DNA of 64,000 bases from Bacteroidota bacterium (GTDB lineage: Bacteria > Bacteroidota > Bacteroidia > Chitinophagales > Chitinophagaceae). Below the pieces are notes generated by a model. The model was given only the letters and a program-made list of their open reading frames with translations, had not been told where the DNA came from and ran no database searches. Made by a program: the position numbers and the translations under genes. This document shows positions 8,720-18,305 of this stretch, piece by piece (the stretch's first letter is position 1; every line of letters starts with the position of its first letter). The stretch spans positions 1 through 64,000 of the forward strand of contig CANHGS010000001.1 of the NCBI GenBank assembly GCA_947460595.1, in the 5' to 3' direction.

Positions 8720-9304
8720 CTAATCTGCCGGTAAAATACGATAACTCTTTCTATGGTGTTCACAGAGTCCATGTATGGCAATGGCGTCTCGATGATCTTT
8801 TGTTCCGTACCCTTTATTCTTCATCCATTTGTACACGGGGAATTCACTATCTAAGCTTTCCATATAGCTATCGCGATGGGTTTTGGCCAAAATACTAGCA
8901 GCGGCTATACTAGCAAATTTACCATCGCCCTTAATGATACAATGGTGTGAAATGCCAAAATAAGGACTAAACCTATTCCCGTCAATCAACAACAAACCTG
9001 GCTTTTGAGCTAAAGCATCAATGGCTTTGTGCATGGCCAGAAAAGAAGCTTTTAAGATATTAATTCGGTCTATTTCTTCTGCCTCCACCCTTGCTACTGC
9101 CCATGCTAGGGCATTGGCTTCAATAATGGGTCGCAACAGATTGCGGTTTTTTTCGGTTACTTGTTTGCTATCGTTCAACAAAGGGTGATAAAAGTTTTTA
9201 GGTAGAATTACTGCAGCAGCAAAAACAGGTCCGGCATAACAACCCCTTCCGGCTTCATCGCAACCAGCTTCTAGTAGTTTTTTCTGAAAATGCGTAGCTA
9301 ACAT
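8720..9304 (-). CDS. rnhB: Ribonuclease HII
   Basis: This 194-residue enzyme cleaves RNA in RNA/DNA hybrids, including single ribonucleotides misincorporated in DNA. AGCDEAGRGCYAGPV holds the catalytic Asp16-Glu17, LLIDGN holds Asp108, and KGDGKFASIAAASILAKTHRD holds the fourth acidic residue near 127. I chose ATG 9304 (MLATHFQKK), because family members start just before the AGCDEAGRG motif. The frame stays open upstream to 9352, but that extension has no family resemblance. It is convergent with the LytTR regulator and divergent from ctaA. Confidence 0.93.
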   Translation of the reverse strand: MLATHFQKKLLEAGCDEAGRGCYAGPVFAAAVILPKNFYHPLLNDSKQVTEKNRNLLRPIIEANALAWAVARVEAEEIDRINILKASFLAMHKAIDALAQKPGLLLIDGNRFSPYFGISHHCIIKGDGKFASIAAASILAKTHRDSYMESLDSEFPVYKWMKNKGYGTKDHRDAIAIHGLCEHHRKSYRILPAD

Positions 9305-9377
9305 GCTATAAAATTCCCAAATACCGAGCATACCATCAAATTCAATTAACAAAACGGCAAACGCACTGTTATATTCC

Positions 9378-9385
9378 TAGCTTTG
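9378..9385 (+). promoter_or_regulatory. ctaA -7 element
   Basis: TAGCTTTG is a perfect TAnnTTTG -7 box 16 bp before the ctaA ATG. No clear TTTG box lies at the expected -33 position. Confidence 0.5.
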
Positions 9386-9401
9386 CAGTAGTTTATTTAT
9401 T

Positions 9402-10481
9402 ATGGAATCAATTAATAGATCAAATAAATTGGTGGCCACCTGGCTCTTACTAGGAGTGGGAATGACCATTGTACAGATAGCCCTAGGGGGTATTACACGC
9501 TTAACCGGAAGCGGTTTGTCCATTACGCAATGGGAGGTAGTTACGGGCTCTTTACCCCCCTTGAATGAAAGCCAATGGATGGCTGAGTTTGACAAATACC
9601 GCCAAACTCCTCAGTTTCAATTACTCAATTTTGATTTTACGCTCAAGGATTTCAAGTTCATTTTTTTCTGGGAATGGTTTCACCGTTTGTGGGCCAGAAC
9701 CATTGGACTGGTTTTTGCTTTTGGCTTTGTTTGGTTCTTGCTCAAAAAGCATTTTCAAAAAGACATGATCAAACCCTTGGTCTTTTTGTTTTTATTGGGT
9801 GCTCTACAAGGTACTATTGGTTGGATCATGGTTGCCAGTGGTTTAACAGGAGACGCGGTTTATGTAAAACCAACTAGGTTGGCCTTACATTTTCTGTTTG
9901 CCATAGGACTGCTCTGTTATACTTATTGGTTTGCGTTGTCATTATTGATTCCAAAAACGGCCATTAGTTACCAAGCCAAAACCAGAAAATGGAATCTGGT
10001 TTTAATATTATTGGTGATTCTTCAACTTGGTTATGGCGCCCTCATGGCGGGTCATAAAGCGGCCAATATTGCAGCTACCTGGCCAACCATCAATGGACAA
10101 TGGATTCCTTCTAATTTGGTAACCGATGGATTTTTGCTCAATGCCATTGACAATAAAATCTTTATTCATTTTGTACACCGGGGCTTGGCGTATCTCATTT
10201 TGTTATTGACGATTATTTGGACCTCTCAATTATATAAAACAAGTGGTTCAAAAATCTATCATAGGATTAGACCCGTACCATGCATCTTGGTGTTTTTACA
10301 AGTGGCATTAGGTATTCTTACAGTGCTTTCTAGTTCCGGAATTATCTCAGGTCATTGGGGCTTTTTTGAGTGGATGGCAGAACTACACCAATTAGTGGGT
10401 ATGATGCTATTGCTCTCACTGGTTACCAGTTGCTACTTGGTTAGGGCTGGATCAACTGAAAGCAACTCGGAATTAACTTAA
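9402..10481 (+). CDS. ctaA: Heme A synthase (COX15/CtaA family)
   Basis: This 359-residue integral membrane protein oxidises the C8 methyl of heme O to give heme A for aa3-type cytochrome oxidase. GGITRLTGSGLSITQWEVVTGSLPP (N-terminal loop), the His-containing FEWFHRLWAR-like segment (FFWEWFHRLWARTIG), IHFVHRGLAYLI and AELHQLVGMMLLL are the typical heme-ligand helices of the COX15 form. About eight transmembrane helices are apparent. Its 3' end overlaps the convergent kinase-like gene by 41 bp. Other oxidase genes are not in the window. Confidence 0.93.
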   Translation: MESINRSNKLVATWLLLGVGMTIVQIALGGITRLTGSGLSITQWEVVTGSLPPLNESQWMAEFDKYRQTPQFQLLNFDFTLKDFKFIFFWEWFHRLWARTIGLVFAFGFVWFLLKKHFQKDMIKPLVFLFLLGALQGTIGWIMVASGLTGDAVYVKPTRLALHFLFAIGLLCYTYWFALSLLIPKTAISYQAKTRKWNLVLILLVILQLGYGALMAGHKAANIAATWPTINGQWIPSNLVTDGFLLNAIDNKIFIHFVHRGLAYLILLLTIIWTSQLYKTSGSKIYHRIRPVPCILVFLQVALGILTVLSSSGIISGHWGFFEWMAELHQLVGMMLLLSLVTSCYLVRAGSTESNSELT

Positions 10482-11340
10482 TCTGAAATTCAGCAGCAGT
10501 TTCTACTGGTTCTCCATCAATATGAAAAGGCGCATATTTAAGGTTTTGAATAGTCAAGGTATTGGTTTGAAAATAGAGAATATTATTTTTTCCCATATTT
10601 TCTACTAGGTCCATCAACTTATTATTGCCCCTAATCTGCTTTAAAATGGCAAAAGGCATTTTCACTTTATTCATTTTTTGTACCACTACCACATCTAATA
10701 ATCCGTCATTCAGATTGGCTTTTGGGGCAATGGTTACATTGTTTCCAAATTGATTTCCGTTGGCAATGCTGATAAAATAAGCGTCAGTAAAGAAACTGAA
10801 ATTTTCCAGGACAATTTCAAATTGATAAGGCTGGGCCTTGAAATAATTGATCAAACTTTGCTGGGTATAGGTCATCAAACCCCTACTTGCCTTGGTAGAA
10901 AAATCATGGGCTACTTGCGCATCAAATCCTATACCACTGAGCATGCAAGAAAATTGATCATTGATGGTAAAAGCATCAACTGGTTTTGCCTCTCCTTTTA
11001 AAATTAAATTGATAGCATCCTGTGGTTTTTTAGGTATACCAGCGGCTAAGGCTAAACCATTGCCTGACCCCAATGGAATGATTCCAAAACGAACAGGTTG
11101 GTCACGGAGTGCATTCACCACTTGGTTTACAGTACCATCACCGCCAATCATCACAATATCTGTAATACCATCTCTAGCAATACGGTCTACTACGTCATCA
11201 TAATTTCCATGGGCATTGGTAAACAAGAATTCAAAATCAATTTCTCTTCCTTGTAATTCAGCATGGATGAACTTGAGTAAATCGTCCTTTTTTGTGTTGC
11301 CAGAAATAGGATTTACCAGAAAACTTATCTTTCTGTTCAT
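10441..11340 (-). CDS. Diacylglycerol kinase-family lipid kinase (YegS-like)
   Basis: This 299-residue protein has the DAGK catalytic fold: LVNPISGNTKKDD (residues 8-20), the nucleotide-binding GGDGTVNQVVNAL and PLGSGNGLALAAGIPKK. Family members phosphorylate diacylglycerol, sphingoid bases or related lipids with ATP; which lipid is used here is unknown. The C-terminal part (FGNNVTIAPKANLNDGLLDVVVV, FHIDGEPV) is the usual second domain. It overlaps ctaA tail-to-tail by 41 bp. It starts 32 bp after the fabH stop on the same strand, so they are likely co-transcribed. Confidence 0.9.
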   Translation of the reverse strand: MNRKISFLVNPISGNTKKDDLLKFIHAELQGREIDFEFLFTNAHGNYDDVVDRIARDGITDIVMIGGDGTVNQVVNALRDQPVRFGIIPLGSGNGLALAAGIPKKPQDAINLILKGEAKPVDAFTINDQFSCMLSGIGFDAQVAHDFSTKASRGLMTYTQQSLINYFKAQPYQFEIVLENFSFFTDAYFISIANGNQFGNNVTIAPKANLNDGLLDVVVVQKMNKVKMPFAILKQIRGNNKLMDLVENMGKNNILYFQTNTLTIQNLKYAPFHIDGEPVETAAEFQIKLIPSCFQLIQP

Positions 11341-11371
11341 GCGAGTTTTATAAGATTCATCAAACTTCAGG

Positions 11372-12421
11372 CTACCATTTAATCAAGGCCGACGCCCAAG
11401 TGAATCCGCTACCAAATGCAGCTAGACAAACCAGGTCTCCTTCTTTTACCAAACCTTTTTCCCAAGCCTCACAAAGTGCAATAGGTACAGAAGCTGCGGT
11501 GGTGTTACCGTATTTCATGATATTGTTGAATACCTGATCATCCCTGAGTTGTAATTTTTGTTGTACAAATTGGCTAATCCTCAGATTGGCCTGATGTGGA
11601 ATCAACATATTCAAATCAGCAGGGCTATATCCATTCTTAGTAAGTGCTTCTACAATTACTTCTGGAAATTTTACAATGGCTTTTTTAAATACAGATGGGC
11701 CATCCATAAAGGGAAATAACTGCGCTTTGTCAATCATGTGATGACTCATGAATGTTTCACCAATTACGGCTTCATCAAAATCAGCAACAGGCTGTTCCAT
11801 CCAATGATTGGCATGTGAACCAGGATTGTATTGGGCTAGAATTTCTGCACTGCCGCCATCACTATGCAAATGCGTACTCAAAACGCCTTGTCCTTCTTTG
11901 GTGGTTGGTTGTAATACTACGGCACCGGCACCATCGCCAAAAATCACCGATACATTTCTTCCTCTGGTACTAAAGTCAAGACCCATGCTATGTTTTTCAG
12001 CACCCACTACTAGTATGTTTTGATACATGCCAGAACGGATAAACTGATCTGCTACGCTTAGTGCGTATAAAAAGCCACTGCACTGATTGCGCACGTCTAG
12101 TGCTCCTACTTCTTTCATCTTCAAGGCCCTTTGTAACAATACGCCACAACCTGGAAAATAATAGTCAGGCGATAGTGTTGCAAAAACAATAAAGTCAATA
12201 TCCTGAGGCGTAATACCCGCTCTTTCTATGGCAATTTTGGCAGCTTCAACCCCCATGGTAGTGGTGGTTTCTTCTGTTCTATGGGCAAACCTACGTTCTT
12301 TAATTCCGGTACGTTCCTGTATCCAGGCGTCATCGGTTTCCATAAATTGTTTGAGGTCATCATTGGTTACAACCTTCTCAGGAACATACATTCCTATACC
12401 GGCAATTTTACTAAGTGGCAT
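11372..12421 (-). CDS. fabH: 3-oxoacyl-[ACP] synthase III (KAS III)
   Basis: This 349-residue condensing enzyme starts fatty-acid synthesis from acyl-CoA and malonyl-ACP. The catalytic triad is visible: Cys114 in DVRNQCSGFLYAL, His in LIPHQANLR, and Asn in KYGNTTAASVPIAL. The N-terminal GIGMYVPEKVVTNDDL and TDDAWIQERTGIKERR are standard for FabH. The insert before the active-site His (FPFMDGPSVFKKAI) is typical of the Bacteroidetes form. No other fab genes are adjacent. It may be a housekeeping KAS III or a second copy; the window cannot tell. Confidence 0.92.
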   Translation of the reverse strand: MPLSKIAGIGMYVPEKVVTNDDLKQFMETDDAWIQERTGIKERRFAHRTEETTTTMGVEAAKIAIERAGITPQDIDFIVFATLSPDYYFPGCGVLLQRALKMKEVGALDVRNQCSGFLYALSVADQFIRSGMYQNILVVGAEKHSMGLDFSTRGRNVSVIFGDGAGAVVLQPTTKEGQGVLSTHLHSDGGSAEILAQYNPGSHANHWMEQPVADFDEAVIGETFMSHHMIDKAQLFPFMDGPSVFKKAIVKFPEVIVEALTKNGYSPADLNMLIPHQANLRISQFVQQKLQLRDDQVFNNIMKYGNTTAASVPIALCEAWEKGLVKEGDLVCLAAFGSGFTWASALIKW

Positions 12422-12481
12422 GGCAATCTTTTTAATTAGAACAAAACGAAGATAAGTGAATTTAAAATCAGCAAAATGTCC

Positions 12482-13474
12482 TTATTTAATGGGTGTTAGC
12501 TGCATGATCTCCTGAAGAAATTTGGCAGTCTCTTTCTCTACACCAACTACATCCTTAGAAACTATCGGAGAAGCCAAAACGTGGTTGCCCGATAATGGCA
12601 TGGCAACTGCGCGCTTTTTGTCTGCACTGGTTCCTAATTGTTCAAACATGACTTTAGCAGCACTTACTTTTACAACAGGATCCTGTTCTTGTTCATTTTT
12701 GTAATAATATAGTGTTAAAACCGGTTGATGTATTTTGTTAAAAGTAGTTTCAATCATTTTGGTTTCTAATAATTCCTCCAAATTAGCCAACGCTTCTAAT
12801 CGGTATTTGGTATTCCAATATTTGGCATAAGTACTATCTCCAGCAATGATATTATCCTTTGATCCTTTTACTATTCTGGCTATTTGAACACCCCATGGAT
12901 TATTGAGCAACCAAGCATTGGGGTCATTGATGGCAATATTGGGTGAATACAAAATTAATCCCCCAACTTCTGGATATGCGGCTGCTAATTGCAAGGCCAA
13001 TGTGCCTCCTGTAGAAGTTCCCATCAAGATGACGGTGTTACCCAATTGTCGGCCAATGGCATAGGCCTGCTTGGCTGTTTCCCAAAGATTGTCTGCTGTC
13101 ATATTAATCAGCGCATCGGCAGTATCAATGCCGTGTTCAGAGAGTCTAGCCAAATACAAATTGCAACCAAATTCTTTGGCAATATTCCTGTGAGCAGGAT
13201 CTCCCTCCATCCAACTAGCGCTAAACCCGTGTAAATACACAATGGCGTAGGGCGTTTTCTTTTTGGTACTATCGGCCCAGATAATCTTGGCTTCATTGTC
13301 TTTCTTTACTTGGTGTTTGGCTTCTTCTTGACTGATATATTGTTCCAGTTCCGTGGCTGTTGATGGAACAGTTGGTAAAGCCTGATTATAAATAGGTTTG
13401 CTAGGGTGGGGGCCTACAAAATAGACAACCACCAATACCAATAAAATGCCTAGGATAATTTTTACAAATCGCAT
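12482..13474 (-). CDS. Membrane-anchored alpha/beta hydrolase
   Basis: This 330-residue protein has an uncleaved N-terminal hydrophobic anchor (VKIILGILLVLVVVYFV, about residues 4-20) followed by an alpha/beta-hydrolase domain. YLHGFSASWMEGDP is the oxyanion-side motif. GTSTGGTLAL is the nucleophile elbow with serine as nucleophile, and a late GNHV histidine completes a plausible triad. It resembles serine aminopeptidase/carboxylesterase-like hydrolases (Hydrolase_4). The substrate is unknown. It is 11 bp downstream of the DoxX gene on the same strand, so they probably form an operon. Confidence 0.8.
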   Translation of the reverse strand: MRFVKIILGILLVLVVVYFVGPHPSKPIYNQALPTVPSTATELEQYISQEEAKHQVKKDNEAKIIWADSTKKKTPYAIVYLHGFSASWMEGDPAHRNIAKEFGCNLYLARLSEHGIDTADALINMTADNLWETAKQAYAIGRQLGNTVILMGTSTGGTLALQLAAAYPEVGGLILYSPNIAINDPNAWLLNNPWGVQIARIVKGSKDNIIAGDSTYAKYWNTKYRLEALANLEELLETKMIETTFNKIHQPVLTLYYYKNEQEQDPVVKVSAAKVMFEQLGTSADKKRAVAMPLSGNHVLASPIVSKDVVGVEKETAKFLQEIMQLTPIK

Positions 13475-13485
13475 GTGTTTGATTT

Positions 13486-13854
13486 TTATTTTCTACACCA
13501 CCAAGCCCAGATGATAAAAATGGGTTGAAATACCAATAGCCTTAACCATGTTGCCCATTCAGGAATACAGGGTTGCCCAGTTAAACAACCCTTCATTTGT
13601 ATATGATAAATATGTGCTGGTACAAAAGCAATTAAGAGTAAAATAATACCAATGGCGGCTTTTGACCTAAGCGATGGTACTAGTAATAGTAATCCTAACC
13701 CAATCTCGGCAACACCAGACGCTAGGTTAATAAAACCATGCCATGGTAAATAGGGCGGAATCATGCCATCATAAAATTCAGGATTCATAAAATGATTGGC
13801 ACCTGCAAATAGATAGAAAGTAACCAATGCCCAATAGGCAATCTTTTTTAGCAT
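13486..13854 (-). CDS. DoxX/MauE-like membrane protein
   Basis: This 122-residue protein has four predicted transmembrane helices (LVTFYLFAGANHFMNP; INLASGVAEIGLGLLLLVP; AAIGIILLLIAFVPAHIYH; LRLLVFQPIFIIWAWW). AGANHFMNPEFY and the second-helix GVAEIGLG are typical of small DoxX-family proteins. These are linked in some bacteria to redox or quinone chemistry, but the function here is unknown. It is the first gene of a probable two-gene unit with the downstream alpha/beta hydrolase. Confidence 0.75.
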   Translation of the reverse strand: MLKKIAYWALVTFYLFAGANHFMNPEFYDGMIPPYLPWHGFINLASGVAEIGLGLLLLVPSLRSKAAIGIILLLIAFVPAHIYHIQMKGCLTGQPCIPEWATWLRLLVFQPIFIIWAWWCRK

Positions 13855-13971
13855 GGTAAGTGATTGAATCAGTAAACTTATTCATGGTCAAATTAGCTGA
13901 ATTTTCTGAACAAGCCATCAGTAAGGGTTGATTTGATAAATTGAGTATATTGTTAGCTGCAAAACTGCCCT

Positions 13972-15093
13972 ATGAGTAATTCTAAAAGATTTCTTTCCCT
14001 AGATGTATTTAGAGGAATGACTATCTGTTTTATGATAATAGTAAATACACCAGGTGGTGATCCAACTTTTGCAGCTTTGCAGCATGCGGCCTGGCATGGA
14101 TTTACCCCTACAGACTTGGTATTTCCTTCTTTTTTATTTGCAGTGGGTAATGCCATGAGTTTTGTAATGCCAAGATGGGAGGGTATGGCAAATTCTGTGA
14201 TAGTAGGTAAGATTCTCAAACGTACAGCACTGATTTTTTTACTGGGATATCTTATGTACTGGTTTCCCTTTGTACAAATGGATCAAGCAGGTCATTGGAT
14301 GTTGAAACCTTTTTCAGATACTAGAATAATGGGTGTGTTGCAAAGAATTGGTCTTTGTTATGGTATTGCTGCTTTAATGATTCAATTTCTAAAACCCAAG
14401 TTCGCTTTAATCATCAGTATTGGATTACTGTTACTTTATTGGGGGCTTTGTGTTTGGTTTGGAGAACCCTCTGACCCCTTGAGTATGACAGGTAATGCTG
14501 GTCAGAAATTGGACCTCTGGTTATTGGGAGCGTCTCATTTATATCATGGTGAGGGCATTGCTTTTGATCCGGAAGGATTATTGAGTACCATGCCTGCAGT
14601 AGCCAATGTAGTGGGTGGCTTCTTAGTAGGTCAGTTTGTTCAGAAAAAAGGCAAAGATTTTGAAGGATTGGCCAAATTATTATTGGTGGGTGCCCTGTTA
14701 TTGTTCTTGGCTTATTGCTGGAATAGGAGCTTCCCCATCAACAAAAAACTCTGGACTTCTAGCTTTGTTTTGATTACGGTAGGGCTGGATTGTGTGATTT
14801 TGGCAGCCATTATCTACCTGATTGAGTTTAAAAAACGGACTAAATATGCCTATTTCTTTGAGGTGTTGGGTAAAAATCCCCTTTTTGTGTATCTCCTGTC
14901 TGAGATATTGGTGATTCTCCTGTATATCCTACCTGCAGGTGATAATTCTAACTTATTCAGCTGGATATATAGTAATATATTTATTCATATTGGTGATTAT
15001 TGGGGTTCATTGGCCTTTGCTGTCTCTTTTATGCTGCTCTGTTGGAGTGTTGGTTGGGTCTTGGACAAGCGAAAAATCTATGTAAGAGTCTAG
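13972..15093 (+). CDS. Multi-spanning acyltransferase of the HGSNAT / DUF5009 type
   Basis: This 373-residue membrane protein has about ten hydrophobic helices. The N-terminal signature RFLSLDVFRGMTICFMIIVNTPG, followed by HAAWHGFTPTDLVFPSFLFAVGNAM, is characteristic of bacterial homologues of heparan-alpha-glucosaminide N-acetyltransferase. These are thought to transfer an acetyl group from cytoplasmic acetyl-CoA to an amino sugar across the membrane. The conserved His in AAWHGFTPTD fits the acetyl-carrying role proposed for the family. The acceptor is unknown; peptidoglycan or glycan-derived amino sugars are possible. It stands alone, divergent from the DoxX gene. Confidence 0.85.
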   Translation: MSNSKRFLSLDVFRGMTICFMIIVNTPGGDPTFAALQHAAWHGFTPTDLVFPSFLFAVGNAMSFVMPRWEGMANSVIVGKILKRTALIFLLGYLMYWFPFVQMDQAGHWMLKPFSDTRIMGVLQRIGLCYGIAALMIQFLKPKFALIISIGLLLLYWGLCVWFGEPSDPLSMTGNAGQKLDLWLLGASHLYHGEGIAFDPEGLLSTMPAVANVVGGFLVGQFVQKKGKDFEGLAKLLLVGALLLFLAYCWNRSFPINKKLWTSSFVLITVGLDCVILAAIIYLIEFKKRTKYAYFFEVLGKNPLFVYLLSEILVILLYILPAGDNSNLFSWIYSNIFIHIGDYWGSLAFAVSFMLLCWSVGWVLDKRKIYVRV

Positions 15094-15121
15094 CGGAAAG
15101 CTGTTAAGTTTTCGGTTGCCC

Positions 15122-15152
15122 ATTGCCCCTCGGGACTAAAGCCGTACCTTTG
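15122..15152 (+). promoter_or_regulatory. typA promoter
   Basis: ATTG (15122-15125), 19 nt and TACCTTTG (15145-15152) give a perfect -7 box and one mismatch at -33. The likely start near 15157 leaves a very short 5' UTR before ATG 15170. Confidence 0.6.
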
Positions 15153-15169
15153 CAGCCTTAAAAATTTAC

Positions 15170-16984
15170 ATGGAAATAAGAAACATTGCCATTATCGCCC
15201 ACGTGGATCATGGCAAAACCACACTGGTAGACCGCATTTTGCAAACTACCAAGGTATTCCGCGACAACCAGGATACCGGAGATTTGATCATGGATAGCAA
15301 CGATCTTGAAAGAGAACGTGGTATCACGATCTTTAGTAAGAACGCAGCCGTTACCTACAACGGGGTAAAGATAAATGTGATTGACACTCCAGGCCACAGT
15401 GACTTTGGCGGTGAGGTAGAACGCGTTTTGAAAATGGCCGACGGGGTGATTTTACTGGTGGATGCCTTTGAAGGACCTATGCCACAGACGCGCTTTGTAT
15501 TACAGAAAGCCTTGCACCTGAACCTTCACCCAATTGTGGTGATCAATAAAGTAGATAAAGAAAACTGCCGTCCTGATGAAGTGCACGATGCTGTTTTTGA
15601 ACTCTTCTTTAACCTTGATGCAACCGAAGAACAATTGAATTTCCCTACTTATTATGGTAGTGGTAAAAATGGTTGGTTTAATGATAGTCTGACCCAGACA
15701 GAAGACATTCTAACTTTAATGGACGGCATTATCAAACACGTGCCAGCGCCTAAAGTAAATGAAGGAACCCTACAATTGCAGATTACTTCTTTGGATTACT
15801 CTTCTTTCCTTGGCCGTATTGCCATTGGAAAAGTGACTCGTGGTTCTATCAAAGAAGGTCAAACTATTGCCTTGGTTGCTGCTGATGGTACTTTCAAAAG
15901 AAATAAAGTAAAGGAATTATACGTATTTGAAGGAATGGGCAAACGCAAAGTATCAGAAGTTCTTTCTGGTGATTTGTGTGCGGTTGTTGGGTTAGAAGAC
16001 TTTAATATTGGTGACACCATTGCAGATATTGAAAATCCAGAAGGATTGCCCGTGATTAGTGTGGATGAACCCACTATGAGCATGACTTTTAGCATTAACA
16101 ACTCTCCTTTCTTTGGTAAAGACGGTAAGTTTGTTACCTCACGTCACTTGCGTGATCGTTTGATGAAAGAAACTGAAAAGAACTTGGCATTGCGTGTAGA
16201 AGATACAGACAGTGCAGATAGCTTCTTGGTGTTTGGACGTGGTATTCTGCACTTAGGCATCTTAGTAGAAACCATGCGTAGAGAAGGATATGAATTAACC
16301 GTGGGTAATCCTCAGGTATTGGTTAAAACTATTGACGGCAAGAAACACGAACCTTATGAAAATTTGGTAGTAGACGTTCCTGCTGAATTCAGTGGAAAAG
16401 TTATTGATCTAGTTACCCAACGTAAGGGTGAAATGCAGATCATGGAAAGCAAGGGTCAAATGCAACACTTAGAGTTTGAAATTCCTTCAAGAGGTTTGAT
16501 TGGTCTGCGTTCTCAAATGCTTACCAATACTGCTGGGGAAGCTGTAATGGCACACCGTTTTATTGAATATAAACCATGGAAAGGACCTATCCCTGGAAGA
16601 AATAATGGTGTCTTGATTTCTAAATTTCAAGGAACCACCACAGCTTATTCAATTGATAAATTACAAGATCGCGGAGCCTTCTTTATTGAGCCAGGTGAGG
16701 AAGTATATGTTGGTCAAGTCATTGCGGAACATATTAAGCCAGGTGATCTAAATGTAAACGCGGTAGAAATGAAGAAGCTGACCAACCACCGTGCAAGCGG
16801 TAGTGATGACAGTGTTCGTATTACGCCTAAATTACAATTCACATTGGAAGAGTGCATGGAATACATTCAACAAGACGAGTGTATTGAGGTGACTCCTAAA
16901 ATCATCCGCATGCGTAAAGTATTCCTGAATGAAGAAGACAGGAAGAAAAGCTCAAAGAGTATGCAGAGTGAGGCGGTTGGATAG
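15170..16984 (+). CDS. typA: Translational GTPase TypA/BipA
   Basis: This 604-residue ribosome-associated GTPase is of full family length. G1 is [13 protein letters not shown] (about residues 10-22), then the switch I region [12 protein letters not shown]3 [12 protein letters not shown] and G4 NKVDKE. EF-G-like domains II, III and V follow, then the BipA-specific C-terminal domain ([19 protein letters not shown]). It acts in 50S assembly and stress or low-temperature translation. It is monocistronic by context, with its own promoter and a strong terminator 80 bp downstream. Confidence 0.95.
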   Translation: MEIRNIAIIAHVDHGKTTLVDRILQTTKVFRDNQDTGDLIMDSNDLERERGITIFSKNAAVTYNGVKINVIDTPGHSDFGGEVERVLKMADGVILLVDAFEGPMPQTRFVLQKALHLNLHPIVVINKVDKENCRPDEVHDAVFELFFNLDATEEQLNFPTYYGSGKNGWFNDSLTQTEDILTLMDGIIKHVPAPKVNEGTLQLQITSLDYSSFLGRIAIGKVTRGSIKEGQTIALVAADGTFKRNKVKELYVFEGMGKRKVSEVLSGDLCAVVGLEDFNIGDTIADIENPEGLPVISVDEPTMSMTFSINNSPFFGKDGKFVTSRHLRDRLMKETEKNLALRVEDTDSADSFLVFGRGILHLGILVETMRREGYELTVGNPQVLVKTIDGKKHEPYENLVVDVPAEFSGKVIDLVTQRKGEMQIMESKGQMQHLEFEIPSRGLIGLRSQMLTNTAGEAVMAHRFIEYKPWKGPIPGRNNGVLISKFQGTTTAYSIDKLQDRGAFFIEPGEEVYVGQVIAEHIKPGDLNVNAVEMKKLTNHRASGSDDSVRITPKLQFTLEECMEYIQQDECIEVTPKIIRMRKVFLNEEDRKKSSKSMQSEAVG

Positions 16985-17064
16985 TTTTGATGTTCAAAGC
17001 TAACCTTACTATATTATATTCAAGGCCCCGAACTTTTCAGGACCAAACATCTCAAAAAATAAAA

Positions 17065-17096
17065 AACCTGTTACTTAAAAGTTAACAGGTTTTTTT
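17065..17096. terminator. Bidirectional terminator between typA and obgE
   Basis: The stem AACCTGTTA/TAACAGGTT (17065-17073/17083-17091) is flanked by A6 and T7 runs. It can terminate both convergent transcripts. Confidence 0.85.
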
Positions 17097-17124
17097 ATTG
17101 AAATCCAACTAGTTAATTAGTCAG

Positions 17125-18129
17125 TTATTTTTGTGGTTTATTCAAACTGTCCCAAAGAAGGTCTTTTAATTCAGTTAATCCTTTATTGGTAATAGAAGAA
17201 ATAAAGACAATAGGAATACCCTTGGGTAATTCCTTACTAATTTCTTTTTTAAGCTCCTCATCCAGCATATCAGACTTACTAACGGCTATGACAAAGTCTT
17301 TTTGTAAGAGTTCTGGGTTGTATTCTAATAGTTCGTTTCTTAGAATTTCAAACTCTTTTCTATGGTCATCACTATCAGCGGGAATCAAAAATAATAATGC
17401 AGAATTGCGTTCAATATGACGCAGAAAACGATGTCCTAGACCCTTTCCCTCAGCAGCGCCTTCAATAATGCCGGGTAAATCGGCCATACAAAAAGATTTG
17501 TTGTCCCTATATTCAACCATACCCAATTGTGGAACTAGTGTAGTGAATGCATAGTTGGCAATTTTTGGTTTTGCTGCAGTTATGACAGATAAAAGGGTAG
17601 ATTTTCCTGCATTGGGAAATCCCACCAAACCCACGTCTGCCAATACTTTCAGCTCTAGGTTTTTCCATCCTTCTACACCTGGTTCTCCAGGTTGTGAGTG
17701 GTCTGGAACCTGGTTGGTTGGAGTGGCAAAATTACTATTCCCCAAACCACCTCTTCCACCTTTTAACCAAATTATTTCTTGTCCGTCTTCAAGAATCTCC
17801 GCTTCTATCTCTCCTGTTTCTTCATCCCTTGCAACGGTTCCCAGTGGAACTTCAATGATAATATCTTCTCCGTCTTTGCCTGTGCAATTGTTTTTACTAC
17901 CACGTTCACCATTCTCAGCCAATACGTTTTTAAAATAACGTAAGTGCAAAAGGGTCCAAAGATTGCTATTCCCCCTAAGTATAATATGCGCACCACGTCC
18001 ACCATCGCCACCATCGGGCCCACCCATGGCGGTTAATTTATTGCGCATTAAGTGGGAAGCTCCTGGGCCACCGTGACCTGAGCGTGCAAAAATGCGGATA
18101 TAATCTATAAAGTTGTTTTTCTCTGACAC
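17125..18129 (-). CDS. obgE: Obg family GTPase (CgtA)
   Basis: This 334-residue GTPase acts in late 50S ribosome assembly. The glycine-rich Obg fold occupies residues 1 to about 160 ([48 protein letters not shown]). The G domain follows, with [11 protein letters not shown] (P-loop), [25 protein letters not shown] (switch II) and SKSD. The variable C-terminal extension seen in some Obg proteins is missing, as in many Bacteroidetes. It is convergent with typA across the shared terminator. Confidence 0.95.
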   Translation of the reverse strand: MSEKNNFIDYIRIFARSGHGGPGASHLMRNKLTAMGGPDGGDGGRGAHIILRGNSNLWTLLHLRYFKNVLAENGERGSKNNCTGKDGEDIIIEVPLGTVARDEETGEIEAEILEDGQEIIWLKGGRGGLGNSNFATPTNQVPDHSQPGEPGVEGWKNLELKVLADVGLVGFPNAGKSTLLSVITAAKPKIANYAFTTLVPQLGMVEYRDNKSFCMADLPGIIEGAAEGKGLGHRFLRHIERNSALLFLIPADSDDHRKEFEILRNELLEYNPELLQKDFVIAVSKSDMLDEELKKEISKELPKGIPIVFISSITNKGLTELKDLLWDSLNKPQK

Positions 18130-18305
18130 TATTTGAAGATTGTGGCTATTAGCCGGTTGACCGTAAAGTTACGTCAATCTTTTTTGGCATCGTGGAACAG
18201 GATTTTTTTAGCCAATAAAACATTATTTTTGACATATTTGATACCCTGACCACTAATTTTTTATCAATAATTTTATTTGAGTTAAGATATTTAAAAACAT
18301 TTTTT

